Below, in pieces: positions 46,696-55,999 of a stretch of DNA of 64,000 nucleotides. The notes beneath the pieces are model-generated. The model did not search any database. It was given only the letters and a program-made list of their open reading frames with translations, and had not been told where the DNA came from. The DNA is from Phenylobacterium hankyongense (lineage in GTDB: Bacteria > Pseudomonadota > Alphaproteobacteria > Caulobacterales > Caulobacteraceae), in contig NZ_QFYP01000001.1 of the NCBI RefSeq assembly GCF_003254505.1, forward strand, positions 3,146,001 through 3,210,000, in the 5' to 3' direction. The position numbers and the translations under genes were made by a program. Numbering within the stretch: the stretch's first letter is position 1; every line of letters starts with the position of its first letter.

Positions 46696-48798
46696 ATGGA
46701 TCCCCGCACCCTCGTCACCGTCATCCTGTTCGCGCCGCTGCTGGGCGCGGTCGTGGCCGGCCTGTTCGGCCGCCGGCTCGGCGACACCGTCTCCATGGCG
46801 GTCACCACGGGCCTGCTGATCCTGGCGGCCCTGCTGTCCTGGACGGTCTTCGCCCAGTGGACCTGGGGCCACCTGGAGCCGTTCACGATCACCTATGCGC
46901 CCTTCATCCACGTGGGCCGCTTCCTGTCCGACTGGTCCTTCCGCCTGGATGGGCTGTCGGCGGTGATGCTGGTGGTGGTGACGACGGTCTCGTCGCTCGT
47001 CCACCTCTACAGCTGGGGCTACATGGCGGAGGACGACTCCAAGCCGCGGTTCTTCGCCTACCTGTCGCTGTTCACCTTCGCCATGCTGTCGCTGATCAGC
47101 GCCGCCGACTTCATGCAGCTGTTCTTCGGCTGGGAAGGCGTGGGCCTGGCGAGCTACCTGCTCATCGGCTTCTGGTTCAAGAAGCCCACCGCCAACGCCG
47201 CGGCGATCAAGGCCTTCGTGGTCAACCGGGTCGGCGACTTCGGCTTCGCGCTTGGCATCATGACGGTGTTCTGGTCGTTCGGGACCATCCGCTTCGCCGA
47301 GATCTTCCCGCAGGTGGCGACGCTGGCCAACCACACCTGGCTGTTCGCCGGCCAGAACTGGCGGCTGATGGACCTGGCCTGCTCGCTGCTGTTCGTCGGC
47401 GCCATGGGCAAGTCGGCGCAGTTCTTCCTGCACACCTGGCTGCCGGACGCCATGGAAGGCCCGACGCCGGTCTCCGCCCTGATCCACGCGGCGACCATGG
47501 TGACCGCCGGCGTCTACATGGTCTGCCTGCTGTCGCCGATGTTCGAGTACGCGCCGGTGGCCAAGCACATCGTCACCGTGATCGGCGCGATCACCGCCCT
47601 GTTCGCGGCGACCGTGGGCCTGGTGCAGAACGACATCAAGCGGGTGATCGCCTATTCGACCTGCTCGCAGCTCGGCTACATGTTCATGGCCGCCGGCGTC
47701 GGCGCCTACCAGTCGGGGATGTTCCACCTCTTCACCCACGCCTTCTTCAAGGCGCTGCTGTTCCTGGGCGCGGGCTCGGTGATCCACGCCATGGCCCACG
47801 AGCAGGACATGCGCCGCTACGGCGGCCTGGCGAAGTACCTGCCGGTCACCTTCGCGGTGATGACCATCGGCACCATCGCCATCACCGGCCTCGGCATCCC
47901 GGGCGTGGAGCTGGGCTTCGCCGGCTTCTATTCCAAGGACTCGATCATCCACGCCGCCTACGCCGCCGGTTCGGCGGGCGATCCGATGGGCTACTTCGCC
48001 TTCGTGATCGGCGTGTTCGTGGCCGGCCTGACCGCCTTCTACTCCTGGCGCCTGGCCTTCTTCACCTTCAACGGCCACGCCCGCTGGACCTCCGAGGACC
48101 TCGAGCACCACTGGCACAACCGCGATCACGCGGACGACCACGCCAGCGGCGCCCAGATCGAGACCCACGACGAGCCGCTGGAACACCACGACGCCCATGC
48201 CCACGGCCACGACCACGGCCACCATGGCCCGGCGCTGCCGCACGAGAGCCCCTGGACCATGCGCCTGCCGCTGGTCCTGCTGTCGATCGGCGCGATCGCC
48301 GCCGGCTACGTCTTCGAGGAGAAGTTCGTCGGCGCCGAGCAGCACGAGTTCTGGCGCGGCGCGATCTTCACCGCCGCCAACAACCACGTCCTCGGCCCGA
48401 GCCATGCGCCGGAGTGGACGGTGCTCGCGCCGCTGGTGGTGTCGGTGATCGGCCTGTTGGGCGCGGCCTACGTCTATATCGCCCGCGAGGGCCTGGGGGC
48501 GCGGCTCGCGGCCCGCGGCGGCCCGCTCTACGTCTTCTTCTACAACAAGTGGTTCTTCGACGAGCTCTACGAGGCAACCTTCGTCCGCGGGGCGAAGTTG
48601 CTGGGCGACCTGTTCTGGAAGGGCGGCGACCAGAAGATCATCGACGGGCTGGGCCCGGACGGGGTCTCGGCGGTCTCCTATGCGCTCGGCCGCCGGACCG
48701 GCCGGCTGCAGACCGGCTACCTCTATCACTACGCCTTCGTGATGCTCCTGGGCGTCGCCGGGCTTCTCTCCTACGCCCTCTGGGCCTGGAACGCGTAA
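46696..48798 (+). CDS. nuoL: NADH-quinone oxidoreductase subunit L
   Basis: A 700-residue antiporter-like subunit with the long lateral helix. Core features include FFGWEGVGLASYLLIGFW, the helix-7 Lys in MGKSAQFFLHTWLPDAMEGP, and SALIHAATMVTAGVYM. Between late helices lies an unusually His/Asp-rich cytoplasmic or periplasmic loop (about residues 472-513), with 16 or more His. Confidence 0.97.
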   Translation: MDPRTLVTVILFAPLLGAVVAGLFGRRLGDTVSMAVTTGLLILAALLSWTVFAQWTWGHLEPFTITYAPFIHVGRFLSDWSFRLDGLSAVMLVVVTTVSSLVHLYSWGYMAEDDSKPRFFAYLSLFTFAMLSLISAADFMQLFFGWEGVGLASYLLIGFWFKKPTANAAAIKAFVVNRVGDFGFALGIMTVFWSFGTIRFAEIFPQVATLANHTWLFAGQNWRLMDLACSLLFVGAMGKSAQFFLHTWLPDAMEGPTPVSALIHAATMVTAGVYMVCLLSPMFEYAPVAKHIVTVIGAITALFAATVGLVQNDIKRVIAYSTCSQLGYMFMAAGVGAYQSGMFHLFTHAFFKALLFLGAGSVIHAMAHEQDMRRYGGLAKYLPVTFAVMTIGTIAITGLGIPGVELGFAGFYSKDSIIHAAYAAGSAGDPMGYFAFVIGVFVAGLTAFYSWRLAFFTFNGHARWTSEDLEHHWHNRDHADDHASGAQIETHDEPLEHHDAHAHGHDHGHHGPALPHESPWTMRLPLVLLSIGAIAAGYVFEEKFVGAEQHEFWRGAIFTAANNHVLGPSHAPEWTVLAPLVVSVIGLLGAAYVYIAREGLGARLAARGGPLYVFFYNKWFFDELYEATFVRGAKLLGDLFWKGGDQKIIDGLGPDGVSAVSYALGRRTGRLQTGYLYHYAFVMLLGVAGLLSYALWAWNA

Positions 48799-48816
48799 GG
48801 GCGAGGAGGCAGACAC

Positions 48817-50304
48817 ATGACCGGCATCCTTTCCCTCATTACCTACGCCCCGCTGGTCGGGGTCGCGGCCATCCTGCTGCTGCGCCTCCTGCGCGGCCCG
48901 GAGGACGTGCGCGCCGCCAATGCGGCCAAGTGGATCGCCCTGGTGGCGACGCTGGCCACCCTGGCGCTCTCCGTCCTGCTGGTGGTGCAGTTCAATCCCA
49001 ACGACGCGGGCTTCCAGTTCGTCGAGGACGCGCCCTGGTTCGCAAGCCTCCACTACCGCATGGGCGTGGACGGCATCTCCGTGCTGTTCGTGCTGCTGAC
49101 GGCGTTCCTGATGCCGCTCTGCATCGCCGCCTCCTGGCAGTCGATCGAGAAGCGCATCCCGGAATACATGATCGCCTTCCTGCTGCTGGAGACGCTGGTG
49201 ACCGGCGTGTTCTGTGCGCTGGACCTGGTGCTGTTCTACGTCTTCTTCGAGTTCGGCCTGGTGCCGATGTTCCTGATCATCGGCATCTGGGGCGGCCAGC
49301 GGCGGGTCTACGCGGCGTTCAAGTTCTTCCTCTACACCCTGCTCGGCTCGGTGCTGATGCTGGCGGCGATCCTGGCGATGATCGGGATCTCCGGCACCAG
49401 CTCGATCCCCGAGCTGATGACCTACCACTTCGCGCCGCAGGTCCAGACCTGGCTGTGGCTGGCCTTCTTCGCCTCGTTCGCGGTGAAGATGCCGATGTGG
49501 CCGGTGCACACCTGGCTGCCCGACGCCCACGTGGAAGCGCCCACCGCGGGCTCGGTGATCCTGGCCGGCATCCTCCTGAAGATGGGCGGCTACGGCTTCA
49601 TGCGCTTCAGCCTGCCGATGTTCCCGGCGGCCTCGCACCAGTTCACGCCGCTGATCTTCGCGTTGAGCGTGATCGCCATCGTCTACACCTCGCTGGTGGC
49701 GTTCCGGCAGACCGACATCAAGAAGCTGATCGCCTATTCGTCCGTCGCCCACATGGGCTTCGTGACCATGGGCATCTTCTCCGGCAACGTGCAGGGCGAG
49801 CAGGGGGCGCTCTACCAGATGCTCAGCCACGGGGTGATCTCCGGGGCGCTCTTCCTCTGCGTCGGCGTGGTCTACGACCGCATGCACACCCGCGAGATCG
49901 CCTTCTACGGCGGGCTGGTGAGCCGCATGCCCTGGTACGCGGCGGTGTTCATGCTGTTCACCATGGGCAACGTCGGCCTGCCGGGCACCTCGGGCTTCGT
50001 GGGCGAGATCCTGACCATGGCCGGGGCCTACGGCGCCTCGACCTGGACGGCGATCATCGCCGCCACCGGGGTCATCCTCTCGGCGGTCTACGCGCTCAGC
50101 CTCTACCGCCGCGTGGTGTTCGGCGAGCTGGTCAATCCGAAGCTCGCCGCGATCACCGATCTCGACTGGCGTGAGGTGGCGATCTTCGCGCCGCTGATCG
50201 CCTCGACGCTGGTGCTCGGCGTCTATCCGAATTTCGTGTTCAACCTGACCCAGACCTCGGTCGACCACCTGGTGGCGGTCTACCGCGCGGCGGCCGGCGG
50301 GTGA
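48817..50304 (+). CDS. nuoM: NADH-quinone oxidoreductase subunit M
   Basis: A 495-residue antiporter-like proton-pumping subunit: [38 protein letters not shown] with the helix-7 Lys, and [20 protein letters not shown]. About 14 helices. ATG preceded by GAGGAGG. Confidence 0.98.
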   Translation: MTGILSLITYAPLVGVAAILLLRLLRGPEDVRAANAAKWIALVATLATLALSVLLVVQFNPNDAGFQFVEDAPWFASLHYRMGVDGISVLFVLLTAFLMPLCIAASWQSIEKRIPEYMIAFLLLETLVTGVFCALDLVLFYVFFEFGLVPMFLIIGIWGGQRRVYAAFKFFLYTLLGSVLMLAAILAMIGISGTSSIPELMTYHFAPQVQTWLWLAFFASFAVKMPMWPVHTWLPDAHVEAPTAGSVILAGILLKMGGYGFMRFSLPMFPAASHQFTPLIFALSVIAIVYTSLVAFRQTDIKKLIAYSSVAHMGFVTMGIFSGNVQGEQGALYQMLSHGVISGALFLCVGVVYDRMHTREIAFYGGLVSRMPWYAAVFMLFTMGNVGLPGTSGFVGEILTMAGAYGASTWTAIIAATGVILSAVYALSLYRRVVFGELVNPKLAAITDLDWREVAIFAPLIASTLVLGVYPNFVFNLTQTSVDHLVAVYRAAAGG

Positions 50305-50317
50305 GGGGCCTTCATCG

Positions 50318-51748
50318 ATGAACTTCTCCGGCGACCTTAGCCTCGCCTTTCCCCAGCTGATCCTGGCCGGCGCAGCCCTGCTGCTGCTGGTCTGGGGGGC
50401 GTTCGCGCCCAAGGCGACGACGGCGCTCGGCGCCGCGGCGGTCGTGGCGCTGCTGGGCGCAGCGGCGGCGGCGGCCACCGGTCCGTTCGGTCGCGGCTTC
50501 GCCGGCGGCCTGATCTCCGACGCCGCCTCGGTGTTCGCCCAGGTGGCGATCTACGTGGCCAGCGCCGTCTGCATCCCGCTCGGCCAGCGCTGGTTCGAGC
50601 GGCGCGGCGTCCACAACTTCGAGTTTCCGATCCTGATCCTGATCGCCGCGCTCGGCATGGGGATGATGGCCTCGGCCGGCGACCTGATCTCGCTGTACGT
50701 CGGCGTCGAGCTGCACTCGCTGGCGCTCTATGTGCTCGCCGCCATGCACCGCGACAACGCCAAGGCCTCCGAGGCCGGGCTGAAGTACTTCGTGCTGGGC
50801 GCGCTGTCGTCGGGCCTGCTGCTCTATGGCGCGAGCCTGATCTACGGCTTCGCCGGCTCGACCCTGTTCGCCGACATCTCCGCCACCGTGCACGGCGGGG
50901 CGAGCACCGGGGTGCTGTTCGGCCTAGTGTTCCTGATCTGCGGCCTGGCGTTCAAGGTCTCCGCCGCGCCGTTCCACATGTGGACGCCGGACGTCTACGA
51001 GGGCGCCCCGACCCCGGTCGTGGCCTTCTTCGCCGCGGCGCCCAAGCTCGCCGCCATGGTGCTGTTCGCCCGCGCGCTGGCCGAGGGCTTCGGCGGCGCC
51101 ATCGTCCAGTGGCAGCAGGTGTTGGTGGCGCTCGGCCTGATCTCCGTGGCCGTCGGCGCCTTCGCCGGCCTGGCGCAGAAGAACCTCAAGCGCCTGTGGG
51201 CCTATTCCTCGATCGCCAACGTCGGCTACGCCATTCTCGGCCTCGCGGCCGGCGACGCCCAGGGCATCCAGGCCATGCTGGTATTCATGGTCCTCTACAT
51301 GGTCGACGTGACGGGCTTCTTCGCCTGCCTCGCGGCGCTGTCGCGCCAGGGCCGGCCGATGGAGACGATCGACGACATGGCCGGGCTGATCAAGGAACAG
51401 CCGGGCATCGCGCTCGCCATGACCGCCTTCTCGCTGTCGGCGCTGGGCCTGCCGCCGTTCTCCGGCTTCTGGGCCAAGGTCTATGTGTTCAAGGCCGCGA
51501 TCCATGGCGGCCTGGGCGTGGCGGCCGTGCTCGGCCTGGTCGGCTCCGTGGTGGCCGCCTTCTACTACCTGCGCCTGATCAAGGTGATGTGGTTCGACGG
51601 CAGCCAGGGGGCGACCGACCGGCCGCCGCTGGAGGCGCGGTTCATCGCCATCGCCCTGGCGCTGTTCACCTTCCCCGTGGTGATGGGGGCGCTGGTGTGG
51701 CTCGATCCGCTGGCCCACGCCGCCGCCGCCGCGTTCGGCCTCGCCTAG
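50318..51748 (+). CDS. nuoN: NADH-quinone oxidoreductase subunit N
   Basis: A 476-residue antiporter-like subunit and the last complex I gene. Motifs: YVGVELHSLALYVLAAMHRD, FKVSAAPFHMWTPDVYEGAP, and AYSSIANVGYAILGLA. The next gene begins at the following base, so transcription very likely continues. Confidence 0.97.
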   Translation: MNFSGDLSLAFPQLILAGAALLLLVWGAFAPKATTALGAAAVVALLGAAAAAATGPFGRGFAGGLISDAASVFAQVAIYVASAVCIPLGQRWFERRGVHNFEFPILILIAALGMGMMASAGDLISLYVGVELHSLALYVLAAMHRDNAKASEAGLKYFVLGALSSGLLLYGASLIYGFAGSTLFADISATVHGGASTGVLFGLVFLICGLAFKVSAAPFHMWTPDVYEGAPTPVVAFFAAAPKLAAMVLFARALAEGFGGAIVQWQQVLVALGLISVAVGAFAGLAQKNLKRLWAYSSIANVGYAILGLAAGDAQGIQAMLVFMVLYMVDVTGFFACLAALSRQGRPMETIDDMAGLIKEQPGIALAMTAFSLSALGLPPFSGFWAKVYVFKAAIHGGLGVAAVLGLVGSVVAAFYYLRLIKVMWFDGSQGATDRPPLEARFIAIALALFTFPVVMGALVWLDPLAHAAAAAFGLA

Positions 51749-52492
51749 TTGGCCGATCACCCGCCGATCGAAAGCTACGACGAGCTCGACTCCACCAACG
51801 CCGAAGCGCGCCGCCGGGCCGAGGCCGGGACGGCGGGCCCGGTCTGGATCACCGCGGCGCTGCAGACCGCCGGCCGCGGCCGGCGCGGCCGGGCCTGGAG
51901 CACGGCGGGCGGCAACCTCGCCGCCACCCTGCTGATGACCACCGACGCGCCCCCGGCGGAGGCGGCGCAGGTCTCCTTCGTCGCCGCGCTCGCAGCCGCC
52001 GATCTCGCCGACACCTGCCTCGGCGTAGGCGCGGCGAAGCTGAAGTGGCCCAACGACGTCCTGGTGTACGGCAAGAAGGCCGTCGGCATCCTGGTGGAGT
52101 CCGGCGCCCGCGCGGATGGCCGCCTGTGGCTGGCGGTGGGGATCGGCGTCAACCTGGCCCACGCGCCCACCGACGCAGAACGGCCCGCCACCGCGCTGGC
52201 CGAACACATGGCCGCACCGCCGCCCGCGCCGCTGGAGGCCCTGAAGGTGCTGGCCGGCCGCTTCGAGGCCTGGCGGAGCCTGTGGGCGACGCAGGGCTTC
52301 GCGCCCATCGCCCGGGCCTGGACCGAGCGCGCCCACGGCCTGGGTGACCGCTGCGAGGCCCGGCTGCCGCAGCGGACGCTCGCCGGCGTGGCGGAGGGTC
52401 TCGATCTCGATGGCGCGCTAAGGCTACGGCTGGACGACGGATCGCTTGAGCGCATAACGGCGGGCGACGTCTTCTTCGGGGGAGGGGCCTGA
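51749..52492 (+). CDS. birA: Biotin--[acetyl-CoA-carboxylase] ligase
   Basis: A 247-residue monofunctional biotin protein ligase without the N-terminal DNA-binding domain, so it is not a repressor. Active-site segment [21 protein letters not shown] and [20 protein letters not shown]; the C-terminal SH3-like cap ends [13 protein letters not shown] start directly after the nuoN stop. It overlaps coaX by one base. The gene sits after nuoN in many alphaproteobacteria. Confidence 0.95.
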   Translation: MADHPPIESYDELDSTNAEARRRAEAGTAGPVWITAALQTAGRGRRGRAWSTAGGNLAATLLMTTDAPPAEAAQVSFVAALAAADLADTCLGVGAAKLKWPNDVLVYGKKAVGILVESGARADGRLWLAVGIGVNLAHAPTDAERPATALAEHMAAPPPAPLEALKVLAGRFEAWRSLWATQGFAPIARAWTERAHGLGDRCEARLPQRTLAGVAEGLDLDGALRLRLDDGSLERITAGDVFFGGGA

Positions 52493-53265
52493 TGCTGCTG
52501 GCGATCGAACAGGGCAACACCAACACGCTGTTCGCGGTGCACGACGGCCAGGCGTGGATCGCCCAGTGGCGGGCCGCCACCCACGCCAGCCGAACGGCGG
52601 ACGAGTACGCCGTCTGGCTCTCGCAGCTGCTCTCCATGGCCGGCCTGGCGCTGGGGGCCTTCGACGGCTGCATCATCTCCAGCGTCGTGCCGCAGTCGGT
52701 GTTCAACCTGCGCAACCTCGCCCGGCGCTACCTGCACGTGGAGCCGCTGGTGATCGGCGAGAACGCCGAGCTCGGTATCGCCGTCCGCATCGACAAGCCG
52801 TCGGAGGCCGGCGCCGACCGGCTGGTGAACGCCATCGGCGCCCATGTGATCTATCCCGGCGACCTGATCGTCATCGACAGCGGCACCGCCACCACCTTCG
52901 ACGTGATCGGCGCGGACGGCGCATTCGAAGGCGGAGTGATCGCGCCGGGGATCAACCTGTCGATGGAAGCGTTACACGCTGCGGCGGCCAAGCTTCCGCG
53001 GATCGCCATTCAGAAGCCTCAGCGGGTCGTGGGGAAAGACACCGTAGGGGCGATGCAGTCGGGCATCTTCTGGGGCTACATCGCCCTGATCGAGGGCCTG
53101 ATCTCGCGGATCAAGGCCGAACGCGACGAACCGATGACCGTGGTCGCCACCGGCGGCGTCGCCTCCCTGTTTCATGGGGCGACCCTGGCGATCGACCACT
53201 TCGACCCCGATCTGACCATTCGCGGCATGCTGGAAATCTGGCGCCGCAACTCGGCAAAGGCCTAA
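52492..53265 (+). CDS. coaX: Type III pantothenate kinase
   Basis: A 257-residue kinase for the first step of coenzyme A synthesis. Phosphate-binding loop [18 protein letters not shown] (Glu at residue 6 where many CoaX proteins have Asp), then [11 protein letters not shown] and [12 protein letters not shown] with the catalytic Asp. Type III kinases need a monovalent cation and resist CoA feedback. It overlaps birA and rnj by one base each. Confidence 0.95.
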   Translation: MLLAIEQGNTNTLFAVHDGQAWIAQWRAATHASRTADEYAVWLSQLLSMAGLALGAFDGCIISSVVPQSVFNLRNLARRYLHVEPLVIGENAELGIAVRIDKPSEAGADRLVNAIGAHVIYPGDLIVIDSGTATTFDVIGADGAFEGGVIAPGINLSMEALHAAAAKLPRIAIQKPQRVVGKDTVGAMQSGIFWGYIALIEGLISRIKAERDEPMTVVATGGVASLFHGATLAIDHFDPDLTIRGMLEIWRRNSAKA

Positions 53266-54947
53266 TGGCGAAATCTCAAGCGCAAGACGAACTCGTTTTC
53301 CTGCCGCTCGGCGGCTCGAACGAGATCGGGATGAACTTCAACCTGTACGGCTACGGCCCGCCCCACGACCGCAAGTGGGTGGTGGTGGACCTGGGCGTGA
53401 CCTTCGGCGACCAGACCACGCCGGGCGTCGAGGTGATCCTGCCCGATCCCACCTTCATGGAGGAGAACGCCGACCGCCTGCTGGGCATCGTGCTGACCCA
53501 CGCCCATGAGGACCACATCGGCGCGGTCGCCTGGCTATGGCCGCGGTTCAAGGCGCCGATCTTCGCCACTCCGTTTACGGCCTTCATCCTGCGCGAGAAG
53601 CTGCGCGAGGCGGGCCTGCTGGAAGAGGCGCGGATCACCGAGGTGCCGCTCGGCGGCACCATCGAGCTCGGCCCGTTCAAGTTCGAGCTGATCACGCTGA
53701 CCCACTCGATCCCCGAGCCCAACGGCCTGGCGATCAAGACGCCGCTCGGCACCATCCTGCACACCGGCGACTGGAAGATCGACCCGGACCCCTTGCTGGG
53801 CGCGCCCACCGACCAGGACGCCATCCGCCGGCTGGGCGACGAAGGCGTGCTGGCCATGGTCTGCGATTCCACCAACGTCTTCGTGGACGGGGTCGCCGGG
53901 TCCGAGGCGGACGTGCGCAAGGCGATGATCCCGCTGATCGGCCAGTTCAAGGCCAAGGTCGCGGTGGCCTGCTTCGCCTCCAACGTGGCGCGGATGGACA
54001 GCGTGATCCGCGCCGCCGAGGCCAACGGACGCCGGGTGTGCCTGGTCGGCCGCTCGATGCACCGGATGGCGGCGGCGGCCAAGTCGGTGGGCCTGATGAC
54101 CGACATCCAGCCGTTCGTCAGCGACGCCGAGGCCGGCCACTTCCCGGCCAGCGGCATCCTCTATCTGTGCACGGGCAGCCAGGGCGAATCGCGCGCGGCG
54201 CTGTCGCGGATCGCCGACGGCACCCATCCGCACGTCAGCCTGGGGGCGGGGGACGCCTGCGTCTTCTCCTCGCGGGTGATCCCGGGCAACGAGATCCCGA
54301 TCCGTAACCTGCAGAACAAGCTCACCGAGCGCGGCGTGCGCCTCTACACCGAGCGCGACCACCCTGGCATCCACGTCTCCGGCCACCCGTGCCGCGACGA
54401 ACTGGCGGAGATGTACCGCTGGGCGCGGCCGGAGATCGCCGTGCCGACCCACGGCGAGCGCCGCCACCTGATGGAGCACGCCGCCTTCGCCCGCGACCTG
54501 CAGGTGCCGCAGCAGATCACGCCGCGCAACGGCGACATGGTCCGCCTGGCCCCCGGCCGCGCGGAGATCATCGACGAGGTGCCGGCGGGCCGGCTCTACG
54601 TGGACGGCGGGGTGCTGACGCCGGAGAACGGCGAAGCCCTGCGCGAACGCCGCCACGCCGCCTCGAACGGCATGGTCGCGGTCTCCGTGGTGCTGGACGG
54701 CAAGAACAAGATCGTCTCGGGGCCGGAGGTGAGGGCGCTGGGCCTGCCCACCGACCAGGACTATCCGCTCGACGACGTGCTGGACGATCTCGCCGACGAG
54801 GCGGCGCACGCCCTGGACCGGCTGAAGGGCGAGCAGCGCGACGACGACGACGCGGTGGAAACCGCTATGTCGCGCGCCGTGAAGAAGGCCAGCCAGCGCA
54901 TCTGGGGCCGCCGCCCGGTCGTCGAGACCACGGTGCTGAGGATCTGA
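53265..54947 (+). CDS. rnj: Ribonuclease J
   Basis: A 560-residue metallo-beta-lactamase/beta-CASP RNase with 5'-exonuclease and endonuclease activity. Zinc motif H79-A-H81-E-D83-H84; later SIPEPNGLAIKTP, HTGDWKID, and beta-CASP region CTGSQGESRAALSRI and HVSGHPCRDELAE. Acts in rRNA and mRNA 5' processing in alphaproteobacteria. The ATG overlaps the coaX stop (TAATG). Confidence 0.95.
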   Translation: MAKSQAQDELVFLPLGGSNEIGMNFNLYGYGPPHDRKWVVVDLGVTFGDQTTPGVEVILPDPTFMEENADRLLGIVLTHAHEDHIGAVAWLWPRFKAPIFATPFTAFILREKLREAGLLEEARITEVPLGGTIELGPFKFELITLTHSIPEPNGLAIKTPLGTILHTGDWKIDPDPLLGAPTDQDAIRRLGDEGVLAMVCDSTNVFVDGVAGSEADVRKAMIPLIGQFKAKVAVACFASNVARMDSVIRAAEANGRRVCLVGRSMHRMAAAAKSVGLMTDIQPFVSDAEAGHFPASGILYLCTGSQGESRAALSRIADGTHPHVSLGAGDACVFSSRVIPGNEIPIRNLQNKLTERGVRLYTERDHPGIHVSGHPCRDELAEMYRWARPEIAVPTHGERRHLMEHAAFARDLQVPQQITPRNGDMVRLAPGRAEIIDEVPAGRLYVDGGVLTPENGEALRERRHAASNGMVAVSVVLDGKNKIVSGPEVRALGLPTDQDYPLDDVLDDLADEAAHALDRLKGEQRDDDDAVETAMSRAVKKASQRIWGRRPVVETTVLRI

Positions 54948-54951
54948 GCCG

Positions 54952-55131
54952 ATGGACAACCCTCCAGACGACACTGCGCCGGCCGATGAGACCCCGATCC
55001 AGCGCGCCCTGCGGCTGAAGAAGGCGGCCATCGACGCGCGCCCGAAGCCGCCGCGTGGCGGCCGCTTCCAGCGCGAGCAGTCCGCCGCCGCCCGCTCCTC
55101 GGCGAAATCCAAGCCCTGGATGTCGCGCTAG
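54952..55131 (+). CDS. Small basic protein, 59 residues
   Basis: It starts with ATG four bases after the rnj stop and is too short for most gene finders. An acidic start (MDNPPDDTAPADETP) leads into a helix IQRALRLKKAAIDARPKPP and a basic, Ser/Arg-rich, probably disordered tail ending SKPWMSR. Codon use matches neighbours. Similar short basic ORFs follow rnj in relatives, to my recollection. Nucleic acid binding or a link to RNase J is possible but unproven. Confidence 0.7.
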   Translation: MDNPPDDTAPADETPIQRALRLKKAAIDARPKPPRGGRFQREQSAAARSSAKSKPWMSR

Positions 55132-55211
55132 GAGACCGGCGAGCGGCGCGCCGGGCGACTGATTTGTCGGCCGATCTCGCGCGGGCGCGTGCGGAGCGCT
55201 ATACCGAGCCC

Positions 55212-55637
55212 ATGATCGGGAAGCTCAATCACGTGGGGGTCGCCACGCCGTCCATCGAGGACTCGGTGCGGCTCTATCGCGACGTGCTGGGCGCGACCTC
55301 CATCGGCGAGAAGTTCGCGCTGCCGGAACAGGGCGTGTGGGTCTGCTTCGTCAACCTTCCGAACAGCCAGATCGAGTTGATCGAGCCTTACGGCGACGCC
55401 TCGCCGCTGAAGGGTTTCCTTGAAAAAAACCCAAAGGGCGGCCAACACCACGTCTGCTTCGAGGTGGCGGACATCCTGGTCGCGCGTGACGACATGCGGG
55501 CCAAGGGCGCGGCCATCCTGGGGACGGGAGAGCCGCGGATCGGGGCGCACGGCGTGCCGGTGATCTTCGTGCACCCGAAGGACATGGGCGGCGTGCTCGT
55601 CGAACTGATGGAAACGCCGAAAGAGGGCCACCACTGA
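55212..55637 (+). CDS. mce: Methylmalonyl-CoA epimerase
   Basis: A 141-residue glyoxalase-fold enzyme that interconverts (2R)- and (2S)-methylmalonyl-CoA in propionate use. Two beta-alpha-beta-beta-beta units: IGKLNHVGVATPSIEDSVRL, then GQHHVCFEVADI and IFVHPKDMGGVLVELMET. Metal ligands: His in LNHVG, His in QHHVCFEV and the terminal Glu in VELME. The ATG at 55212 is used. The next gene overlaps its stop by one base. Confidence 0.95.
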   Translation: MIGKLNHVGVATPSIEDSVRLYRDVLGATSIGEKFALPEQGVWVCFVNLPNSQIELIEPYGDASPLKGFLEKNPKGGQHHVCFEVADILVARDDMRAKGAAILGTGEPRIGAHGVPVIFVHPKDMGGVLVELMETPKEGHH

Positions 55638-55900
55638 TGAACTGGGTCACCGGCGTCGCGATCTACCTGACCATCTGGTGGACGGTGCTGTTCGCCGTCC
55701 TGCCGCTGGGCGTCACCAGCCATGCGGAAGCCGGCATCGACAAGGGCGACGGCGGCGACCCCGGCGCGCCGGTCGATCCCAAGCTGAAGAAGAAGTTCAT
55801 CACCACGACCTGGATCTCGGCGATCCTGTTCATCGCCCTGTGGGTGACGATCCGCTTCCACCTGGTCACCCTGCCGGACCTGCCCCAGCACGCCTACTGA
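55637..55900 (+). CDS. DUF1467 family membrane protein
   Basis: An 87-residue protein with two helices (about 5-24 and 55-75). The segment WWTVLFAVLPLGVTSHAEAG and the middle DPGAPVDPKLKKKFITTTWIS are typical of DUF1467, an alphaproteobacterial family usually found between mce and proS. Function unknown. Confidence 0.93.
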   Translation: MNWVTGVAIYLTIWWTVLFAVLPLGVTSHAEAGIDKGDGGDPGAPVDPKLKKKFITTTWISAILFIALWVTIRFHLVTLPDLPQHAY

Positions 55901-55999
55901 CCCCGCCGACCGGGCGGCCCGGCCCGCTCGCGCGTTGCCAAGCTCTTGGCGGCAGGGCTATCAGAGCCGCTCGCCGTCATTTCGAGGACCCCACAACCG

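Noticed and set aside
46857..50174. A plus-strand open frame of about 1,100 codons spanning nuoL and nuoM in another phase
   Set aside because: The Pro/Arg/Gly-rich translation has no recognisable segment; nuoL and nuoM in their own frames carry all conserved motifs.
46624..50478. A minus-strand open frame of over 1,200 codons opposite nuoL and nuoM
   Set aside because: Its translation is low-complexity (Arg, His, Gln, Glu, Gly rich) with no domains, and it lies antisense to unmistakable complex I genes. It comes from lack of stop codons at high GC.
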